Assembly (NCBI GenBank): GCA_022661535.1
Contig: JAKULF010000011.1
Location: forward strand, 62,001-126,000
Direction of reading: 5' to 3'
Origin: Eutypa lata
Lineage: Eukaryota > Ascomycota > Sordariomycetes > Xylariales > Diatrypaceae
Length of the DNA: 64,000 nt
In this document: positions 54,962 to 64,000 of the stretch, piece after piece
How the letters are laid out: each line of letters begins with the position of its first letter
Position numbering within the stretch: the first letter of the stretch is position 1
Notes under the pieces: generated by a model
Database searches by the model: none
What the model was told of the DNA's origin: nothing
What the model saw: only the letters and a program-made list of their open reading frames with translations
Program-made: the position numbers and the translations under genes

Positions 54962-57900
54962 TTACTTCAAGACTATAGTTAATGAGATAAATAATATATG
55001 AAATGCTACCTGATTCTTCGTCATGTCTCTCTATAGTTACTATTAGTCCTAACTATGTAGTTCGTGGAATAACTCTCACCTTCCTAATTTGGATGGTTAC
55101 TGGATGCTATTAGTGTTCCGCATGTCACGTTGCCATACGACACCCTTTTTGTCTTGGAAGTCTTCTAGAAAGAATGGACAATGTCGCCCCCCCCCCTCCG
55201 CCCCCCTCAAATCAACTTATCAGCTTATGTATAGAGCTCATGCATGTCATGTCATGCGGACACTTGTAGCTGAATGAGGAGGCGAACTTTTTGGTAAGAA
55301 AATCCCTTACTGCATCCAGCATCGTACCACATGAGGCTTATACTCGTATCGAATCGAAAGATAATAGATAGACAGATAGATAAGTTTTAAAGATATTATA
55401 TGTACGTATGTAGGTAAAAAATCGGGGGTCCTACGTAACCGCCGACGCCGCGTCCGCATCATCCCGTCATTTCTCTTGCTTTGCTTTCTCCTCCTAGCCT
55501 CTACATAACTACTGATGTCCGGTATTAAGCGAAACAAGATTGGAATCGCCTCAACCAGCTAGCGAACTAGTCTTGGCAACTCTGGGGTTTAGTTTGCAAT
55601 TACGTACAAATTTTACTTAATTCATTACTGTCAGCTATCTTTCTCCAGTTCTTGGCAGAGAGCCCCGGGGCGGGCCCTGGAGGAGGATTTCGAGGGATAG
55701 CGCTGAACGCTACTACGCTTGTGGAACAATCGGCCGTAAGCCCCGCCTGGGCTACGAATAGATATGCATGTATGTAACTATGTAACTACGGTCTGTAACT
55801 AACTACCTACTGCTCCTAACTTGAAGCTACGCCGAACTACACTCAGCTACCGCTAGCTACAGACAGCTAATTATGTAAGATATATCTATATACTCTCCGA
55901 TTTTCAAAGCCGCGCGGCGCCGCTGCCGTCACATCCCCACTGAATTAGTAGTCTTCTAGAATGATTCCGTGCATCTAGTATATGTAGGTTATATTCCAGG
56001 TATACTCTTGGTTGGTAGGTATGTAGGTAGGAGGTAATGAGATTGGCAGATTGGAATGTAGATGTTAGCAGATAGCCGAGAAAATACCGGGTCATTTTGG
56101 ATCTTGAAGAATAGTTAACCGTACATAGATAGGTACTAGTGTTGCGTAGATATTTCATCGTGAAGCCGCCGCCTTTGCTACACATATAATAAATAAGATT
56201 CGTTTCATCCATGCTTTTACAGACCCTCTTAGCGTTTGTTGAACGGCTTTAACAACCTTAAAGGACATGATGATAATCGTCTTTCCCCGCCATCTGCATC
56301 CATGGAGTCTATCCGCAGCCCGTACGCACGAGCCGCCTGTGATCTCCTTCAACTTAAAGGGACATCTAGGGAGTGGTTCCTCGACGCTGTTAGTCAAAGC
56401 TACGGAGTAGTTTCCCTACTTCAACTTACTTTTAGGTAATTAGCTAGGACACCCCGCACGCGCCGTTTGTATTAGGTAGGATTGTCAACGCTTCATGCTT
56501 TGGAGAGATTGTCCGTTCTCTGTTTTAAGCCGACGCAAACCATCCCTCATCCCCTCATCCTCATGGCTCATATTCTGTCCAGAGAATAGATAATACTCTG
56601 GATCTAATTGAGGTCAAGTAGATATAAAAGACGTAACGATTAGGTACTCATTATATACGGAAGGGTCCTAATCAGGAACATCACGTCATGCTCGTTGAAG
56701 ATCCGATCCAAGAATATCGGAGTATAAGCGGGTAATTCTATGTTGCGAAAAAAGTTAAGTTATTAATGTACATATAATGTACGGAGTAGTGTAGGCTCTG
56801 AGAGCCAAGCCCAATTACAATTAACCGGCCAATCAAACGACAGGTTCGGGTTCTTATCTCTCTAGTGGGCTGTTTTGAAGCTTCGAAATAGGCAGTCCTC
56901 GGTAGAGCTCTTCGGCCAAACCCACCCATTCTATCACCCGCTAAGCCGCCGAGACGACCTCGACTGCCTGGGCTGCCTGGGTGGGACATTCTGTAGAAGC
57001 TATGCTAACTCTGGTAGCTCCACCCAAAACACACTTCAAATGGGACTTGATGCGATGCGATGGATGTTTGTATGTAGATACAACCTATTCTTAGCTTTCT
57101 CATCTTAGCCTTTCCAGGGTTCGCTACATGTAACTACCTATGTGTGTAAGTACGGTTCAGTGTTGCTTTGAAGGTAGATGGATGCCGTTACATTCATTCA
57201 TAATCATACATGGGCCAATTTGTCTTTTGGGGTGAATTCCAAAACTGCGGGATTTGCCTATCGCATTCCCGGGGTAGAAAATCCCATTAGGTAGGTAAGA
57301 TATTCGATCTCGCATGAAAAATGCTCGTGGGTGGCAAAAAATAATAAAAAGATTACATGGCAACGACGTCTTTTCCCTCTTTCTTATTATTGGGCTAAGA
57401 GGCTGACAGACACTCGCAAACTTGGCAAACCTCGTATGTTCGTCCTCTGGTTCCCTAATCCTTCTCTCTCGCCCGCCCGGGTTGAACGAACGGCCGGACC
57501 GTGAGACCCCTTTTTGTCATCTCGATATATCATTGGCGAACTACCATATTTTGTTGCATACCTAGTCAGCTAGTATAGTGACAAAGGCTCCCGCAGTGGG
57601 CCGTGGGATTGCGCTAGCTGATCTCCGATTCTTGGAAGCTCGGTCAAGGGACTGCTACAGCTACCTACCAGCCTACCTACAAGGAGGTGTGAAGTACGTG
57701 GTATACGTACGGAGCGTGCGTACATCATAGTATAGGCCTATCATGGTATACCCTCCTCTCGAGGGGCTACCTAGGTATGTATTACTACTCCTACCTTAAT
57801 ATATGGGGTCTCGGAAAGGCCGTTATCTCTGTTATCTACGGAAGTACCTACCTAGTATAGATGCTAAGCAACTGCTAAGAGTTAAGTACGAGATTAACTA

Positions 57901-58751
57901 GCACATATAAAGTAGGGAGTAACAAGATGTATTTATTAGTAACGAGAACATGAAATTATTACAGTAACTCGTCACTCTCCAGATAGATCCTTCAGCTAGT
58001 TACGCATATATCCAAGGAGCTTATTCTTCCCATTTACCAATCCGGCCCAAGTCCAACCCACATTGCCAGCTCCTTGGATTGGATTATGCGACACCAAATC
58101 CGGGATGGGGTTTCGGGGGAATCATCTAACTAACCAATACACTACAGATATACACTCACTCATTCACTCACTCACACTACATATGTAGTAACGTGAGATC
58201 GACACATCGATACTACAATCACGCGAGCTGATATCCGGTAATCCTGACAACCCTGGCGCCCAAACTTTGAATGTGAACCAGTGGTGGCCATCTTTGAACT
58301 CTATTGTAATCTATGCAGGTATCTGCGTGTTATAAGCAGTCTGCAGTAGGTAAGTAAGTATACATAGGATTATCAACTACTCTAACCTTTATAGGTGTGT
58401 AACAGAGTAGTATCTACTGCAGATACTTTTCCAATGGGAACTTAACGTTAAACCAACCAAACAAAGCGCGTCCATTATTCCCATTGTATCCACACTACCA
58501 CCCAAAAATCCCTGTTCGCTTGGGCGCCCCCTCCTTCCCTAACGAGCGAGGCGTCTTGGAGTGCAGGTAGGTATAACTTGGTATAGGTAATAGGTAGGGC
58601 ATAGACTGGGTATAGGGCATGGCAAGCATGTATTATATGTATTGTACATATGACAATGTATGTGTATGGAACCTTTAATTATACCACCCTAGCTATTGTT
58701 CGCTCGCCTACATACCTAGAAGCCAAGCAGTCAGATCCTTGATCCATTTGA

Positions 58752-58870
58752 ATGCTCTCTCTCTTCTCTCTCACCCATTTTTGGTATTAAATACTCTATT
58801 TCCCCATCCGCGCCATCTTCATAATTTCTCGGGTTCCTTTCATATAGTTTCACCCTCCGTCCTGTCTGCT
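58752..58870 (+). promoter_or_regulatory. CT-rich promoter/leader tract of the permease gene
   Basis: A CTCTCTCTTCTCTCTC stretch, a TATTAAATA box-like sequence and further pyrimidine-rich DNA lie 140-260 bp upstream of the start codon. CT-rich tracts commonly mark transcription start regions in highly expressed filamentous fungal genes. Confidence 0.4.
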
Positions 58871-59010
58871 TGCGACCCTTAACGCGCCCAACTAGGAAAA
58901 CCCAACCCTAGTTTCCCCCTTCGTCGCAAAAACCAAAAAATCCTATTTGCTGTTGCTTTGTCCGAAGTTGCAGCCGCATTCGTGGTCGCGGTCGCGCACA
59001 ACCCATCATC

Positions 59011-60972
59011 ATGTCGAGCCACGAGTCCACCGGCAGCCATGCCGGGAAGGCGGTGGACGAGAAAGACGTTGGCCTCCCCGCCTATACTGCCGACACGCTG
59101 GCTGCTCCCGCCGATACCTATGATGGCCCTAAACTGGAGGAGGACTGGGCTACGCGCAATGGCTTGTCTTTGGGCTCTTTCAAGAGGCGACAGGGAGGCG
59201 AGACGGGCATCGCCGAGCTCGACCGAAGAATGAAGCCTCGCCACCTTAACATGATCGCCATCGGAGGTTCTATCGGTGCTGGTTTCTTCGTCGGTTCCGG
59301 TAAAGCTCTGAACACTGGTGTAAGTAGTCGTCGTGTGTGATATCGCCTGCTTTCTTTTCTGGAACTTATTACCCCTCCTTGTCCCTGCTCACACTAACAA
59401 ATCTTATAGGGCCCCGGTTCGCTTCTGATTGATTTCATCATCATTGGTGTGATGATGTTCAACGTTGGTACGTTTCACTTGTCCCACCGGTTTCTGTTGT
59501 GCTCCTAAAGAGTTTGCGCTGACCAGCCTGTGACGTATGCAGTCTATGCTCTTGGTGAACTCGCTGTTATGTACCCTGTCTCAGGTGGTTTCTACACCTA
59601 TGCCACGCGCTTCATCGATCCCTCGTGGGGTTTTGCTATGGGATGGAATTATGTTTTTCAATGGGCTATCGTCGTTCCACTGGAACTCACAGTCGTCGCA
59701 ATCGCCATTACCTATTGGAATGATACAATTAGTCCAGGTGTCTGGATTACCGTCTTCCTCCTCGTCATCCTAATCGTCAACATTTTCGGCGCCCTGGGCT
59801 ATGCTGAAGAAGAGTTCTGGTCGTCTTGCCTGAAGCTCAGCGCCACCATCATCTTCATCATCATCTCTTTCGTCTGCGTCTTGGGCGGTGGTCCTGAGAG
59901 TGGCAACTACAGTGAGTTCTGGGGAGATCGACTATGGCATGACCCCGGTCCTTGGGCCAACGGCTTCCGTGGTTTCTGCTCCGTCTTCGTCACCGCTGCC
60001 TTCTCTTTCAGCGGAACGGAACTTGTTGGCCTTGCTGCGGCTGAAGCTAAGAATCCCGTCAAGGCCCTTCCAAGCGCTATTAAGCAGGTCTTCTGGCGTA
60101 TCACCCTCTTTTACGTTATCGGTCTGCTGTTTATCGGCCTTCTGATTCCTTACAACGATGAGAATCTAACTAGCCCTATCTCTAACGATCCGAGCACATC
60201 TCCTTTCGTGTTGGTTGGCAAATATGCCGGCCTCGATGGCTTCGACCATTTCATGAACTTCATTATTTTGGTTTCCGTTGTGTCTATCGGTGTATCCGGA
60301 GTGTACGGTGGCAGCCGTACCCTTACTGCTCTCGCACAGCAGGGATACGCCCCTAAAATCTTCACGTACATCGACCGCAGTGGTCGGCCCCTCGCATCCG
60401 TCGCCTTCTGTCTCGCCTGGGGCTTACTTGCCTACATCAATCTGAACGAGACTGGTGCGACCATTTTCAACTGGCTTATTGCGCTCTCGGGTCTTGCTGC
60501 GCTTTTCACCTGGGGCTCCATCTGCTATGCTCACATTCGATTCCGCTCTGCTTGGGCCTATCACGGGCATACCCTAGATGAGATCCCTTTCCAGGCTATC
60601 GGCGGTGTATATGGATCGTGGCTCGGTCTCATCTTGGTCATTTTGGTCTTGATTGCTCAGGTATGAACTACATTCTGTTGTATAGATGTTCTGAAGTTGC
60701 TAATGTTGTAATAGTTCTATGTCGCTATTTGCCCGCCTGGTGTGGATGGATTCGGTACTGTTCAGAGCTTCTTCGAGCAGTATCTTGCATTCCCCGTCGT
60801 CCTTGTTTTCTGGTTAATTGGGTACTTGTGGAAACGCACCGGTTGGCTAAAGTTGAGCCAAATTGACGTGGATACTGGACGACGTGAGCTTGACTGGGAG
60901 GAAATCAATGCCTACAAGGCTAAAGTGGCTGCTTCGCCATTCTGGAAGCGAGTCCTTCACCAGTTGTACTAA
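59011..60972 (+). CDS. amino-acid permease (AAT family, Gap1-like)
   Basis: This is a four-exon gene: 59011-59319, 59410-59467, 59543-60660 and 60715-60972, with a product of 580 residues. The family signature spans the first splice: MIAIGGSIGAGFFVGSGKAL, then GPGSLLIDFIIIGVMMFNV-VYALGELAVMYPVSG. Later features are SFSGTELVGLAAAEAKNP, the conserved region in membrane segment 6, and GVYGGSRTLTALAQQGYAP. Twelve membrane segments are expected, with a hydrophilic N-terminal tail of about 80 residues and a short C-terminal tail ending WKRVLHQLY. It should be a proton-coupled plasma-membrane amino-acid importer. Substrate range cannot be told from sequence alone. Confidence 0.92.
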
Positions 60973-62879
60973 AACAGACGCAATATGGCGAGCGTCGCAC
61001 AATTTTGTTGCGCCATCATGCTAAGTAGGATCGGCCGGCGCACCATAAAACGCCTGGGGGGGAGGTTTTTGAATATGCGCTCTATACCCTGATTGTTTGG
61101 ACTGTTTTAAGATACCACCACCACGGCCGAACTGCTTCAGATGTGCTTAATGGCTTTGTTAAATTAAAGGTTGAGAGAAAATGCATAGACTACTATACAT
61201 GTTTTATGAGAAACAATTATTCGAGAGTGGGTCACTATGCTTTGACTTGACTTGACTTGACATGACGTGCGCGCCCTTCGTGTGGAAATCATTGCACTAT
61301 GACCACTAGCGCAAAGGAACGGCCCCATTTCACATTAGAACGAGGTTGAAATAAGAAATGTAAGACTCATTGAGAACTCCTGGCCTGCCGCCGTGTCGGA
61401 TCCGGGGGTGGATCTTATTACGTTTGCGATGAATATAATCGGATGACACCTTTGCGCTAACAAGGTAAGGAGGGCGAGGGCGAGGGTGTGTCGTAATTAC
61501 AACGTCCACCCCTCCTTGATTCGAAGTCGGGAAGCTGAGTATTCTTGCGCACATACATATATATCTTGATAATAGTCACCGCCCAGCGGGATGGAGTGCG
61601 CCTTGGCTCCCTTTTATATACCGACAAGCAAGTGGGATGGATAGATAAGCAAGCCTCCTAAGGGGGGAAGGGTCTAACCCTGTACACCTTGAGGTTGTCA
61701 AATTAGCTAGAGATAAGTTCCCGTCGTCGGGGCCGTCCTATCTCCTTCTGCACGCAAACGAGATAGGTAGAGCTGCGGCTGAGAGATACCGATTACCAGG
61801 ATTTATCTATATATATATGGAGGCTGGGTGTTTGTTGGCCAGGGGTCGACCGGCTTCACACTTAGGTAGGACAAGTAGCATAGGATAAGCTAAGACGTTA
61901 TGGGTTGGGCAGTAAGTCCTCATATCTCCAGTCTCCTCATACTTGAAAGTGAGTTATCTGCATTCCTTATCTCGCGTTTTCCTCCCTCTCATCCTCGGTT
62001 GCCATCAGTTACCTATTGCCGCAGTTATGAAAGAAAAGAAAAATCAACAGATAGAAATCATCATATGTCAGCTATATTTCAGATAGGATAATCATTTCTT
62101 ATCATCATCACTTGGGATTACAGTATTCATATGTCATGACCAGAGCTTACCTAGGTATTCAATCAACTCTCAGCCTATCTCCCACCTTTTGGTACTACCA
62201 GACTACCCCTACTAATATTCATGACTTATCTCGTATAGGTAAACACAACAACCCCTTGATATAGCTGGGACCTGGGACGGTCAGGATGCTGAAGCTCTAA
62301 AGAACCCTATCTGACGGTTATGACTCGAAAGAATCTGGGATTAGTCCGGGGACCTGGCGCGGTGTACCCAACTAGAACAAGACCTCGGTCGGTGTTAGCT
62401 GCTATGTGTGCGAGAAGGGCAGCAGGGGTGGAGACGCGTATGGAGATTAGCATCCTGCTGGGCCATAGTTATCTGGGAAACGGGAGGCTTATCTTGCAAA
62501 AGTTGGTCGATAGTTTCTCAAGTTGCTCTAACCCAGGAGACTGACTGTTAAGACATTTCCAGATAGGAAAACTCACTGGGTTATAGGCGACGGCTCCCAT
62601 GGCATAGCCCGTCAGGAGATCCCTAGATCATCTAATAAAAGTCACCGTCACCCATAGCAGAGGAAGAGAGGGAGGGGGGCGGTCGGCAAATTTGAATAAC
62701 GTGGACCTATGTGCTGATAACAAATGGTTGTTTCGGTCGAAACATGGCGAGCAGGATATTATTCAAATCTGCTGGTTGTTGTCAGCGTTAGAGTATATCA
62801 ACGTCTAAAGTCACACATTAGTAGATGATACTATGCCTAGTGCTATGTTGAAGTTTATAGAGCCTTGAGTGTTTGGCCG
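60973..62879. other. intergenic
   Basis: This is the 3' flank of the permease and further sequence without a supportable gene. There is a short TTGAC tandem near 61235-61260. Confidence 0.5.
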
Positions 62880-63222
62880 CCCTGAGGTCGGTATTGAAAT
62901 TGATGATAATGTGATCGACCGTGCAGTGTTTGACTGTGAATGGGATTCATCGAGCATGGCTATATATCGCTTTGTAGTGGTTCAACCTTCTGTTGATAGC
63001 GCCACATGAGAACTGGCATCACATGGTTCGCCCAACCAATGATAGAAATATGACTTACCCTATTAGTTGGTACGACCCCAAGTTTGAACACGGCGAGGAA
63101 GAAACCCGGTCGACGTAGTTGTATAAAGAGCGACTAACTAGGGGGCCCATTGATAATATGGTTGAAATTGGAGATATCATTAGGGCCCTGCTAGGAAGTT
63201 CAATCGGAATGAGTTAATCAAT
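62880..63222 (+). pseudogene. possible decayed coding remnant
   Basis: Several adjacent open pieces have protein-like composition but sit in shifted or interrupted frames. One contains VGIEIDDNVIDRAVFDCEWD. A second, in another frame, contains HENWHHMVRPTNDRNMTYPI followed by SWYDPKFEHGEEE and, after a TAG, LYKERLTRGPIDNMVEIGD. No family was recognised. It could also be a multi-exon gene that I cannot assemble. Confidence 0.25.
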
Positions 63223-64000
63223 AAGTATAACAGATTTACAATGGAGTCATTGCTGCGGTTAGAGCTTTGCCGTCAGTAAGAGCCTGTCAGGTAAAAGTGT
63301 ATCACAAAGTGATAGGTAGGGGACAAAGCTGAAGCCGGGATAGATATAGCCATCAACGCCTGGTTCACTACAGCTCAGCAAGGCTTCGTCCCCTTGACAT
63401 AAATCGTATACAAGCTGCCGAAGCTTCCCACCGCAAACCCTTTGGTTTACACTTTAATATACCCTAAGGTATACCCTATCCCCTGACAGTGTCCTGGTGA
63501 CCTATGAGTACCTACAGCACGAAGTGAGTCCTTGGGATTTAAGCTGCTCCTTTAACATTCTGGAGTAGTCGCCTTGCTAGTAATATCCTCATGAATATCT
63601 GGCCTTATACATGGCGATCCGGTGGCGTATCCCAACCTAAGCGACTGGGGTTATTCATGGGAACACCAGTAAACTCACAAGGAAGCAATTATCAAGTCGT
63701 AACGTAACATACGTGCTAGGGATGTTCTGGTGGGCCAAGCCCCTTTCCAGTAACCGAAGTATGCTAGACTTCATTAGAGAGCGACATGTAACAGAACAAG
63801 GTTTCAGGCTCAGTCTGAGGTGATTGGCGGCTTTGACATTAGCTTGTGTAGACTTAATTCCCCTATACTTAAGTTGGGCCGAAAGGGACTACTTTTACCA
63901 GATACCTTGCGCAAAAATGAATAGGTTAACATTAAGGGGGGATCTAGTAGGTGGAAGGCTAATGTCGTGTTTGTGGCTAGAGGGAAATCCTGTATCGTCT
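63223..64000. other. right edge, nothing recognised
   Basis: No open frame or repeat could be supported. The window may end inside a larger gene-poor segment. Confidence 0.45.

Larger units (their letters stand above)
54309..59010. other. 4.7 kb gene-poor region
   Basis: No coding region could be supported. The region holds a long GA microsatellite (listed separately), several TAGGTA/TACCTA-rich patches (about 56010, 57660, 58560) and C-rich runs near 55188-55206. The last 250 bp before 59011 are pyrimidine-rich and look like the permease promoter and leader. Confidence 0.5.

Overview
The window comes from a filamentous ascomycete (Pezizomycotina). The genes have short GT-AG introns of about 50-220 bp, often with CTAAC-type branch points. 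The set includes nudF/LIS1, a SIT4-associated protein, an XMAP215 protein, GH47 and GH20 enzymes and an NRPS-like gene. Long almost pure A+T blocks look like the product of repeat-induced point mutation (RIP). A Sordariomycete is a reasonable guess, but the sequence alone does not settle the genus.

Layout. Positions 1-19.6 kb form an accessory, repeat-bearing region. It holds two tiny intron-containing genes (681-1036 +, 1751-2025 -), a TPR-CHAT caspase-like protein (3255-6488 +), a small A+T element with terminal inverted repeats (6909-7727), a DUF7587-type protein (7884-8603 +), a divergent pair of GH105 hydrolase (8963-10135 -) and Dal5-like MFS transporter (11428-13312 +), a sulfotransferase-like protein (13881-15134 +), an F-box/ankyrin protein (15499-16749 -) and a 1.9 kb RIP-like A+T island (about 17.28-19.15 kb). 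Positions 20-43 kb are a conserved core: SIT4-associated protein (20401-24248 +), class I alpha-mannosidase (25036-26742 -), a membrane-anchored pepsin-fold protein without catalytic Asp motifs (27560-29364 +), an MDR oxidoreductase (30296-31583 -), an XMAP215/Dis1 protein (32822-35668 -), nudF (37712-39359 +) and a GH20 hexosaminidase (40673-42896 +). From 44.3 to 50.6 kb lies a 2025-residue NRPS-like gene with an intact reading frame but degenerate motifs in every recognisable domain. The rest holds a coiled-coil hypothetical (53607-54308 +), an amino-acid permease (59011-60972 +), a possible Cys-rich ORF and a long gene-poor tail with a possible decayed coding remnant near 62.9-63.2 kb.

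How the genes relate. The core genes are housekeeping functions with no shared pathway: phosphatase regulation, N-glycan trimming, microtubule dynamics, dynein regulation and hexosamine/chitin turnover. The GH105/MFS pair shares a promoter region with several CreA-type motifs and may serve pectin-sugar use. The TPR-CHAT and DUF7587 genes next to transposon remnants resemble fast-evolving recognition or conflict loci. The NRPS-like gene has no tailoring enzymes beside it, and its motif losses argue against peptide synthesis. No tRNA, rRNA or CRISPR was recognised. All exon structures were inferred by eye from splice motifs and protein-family continuity.
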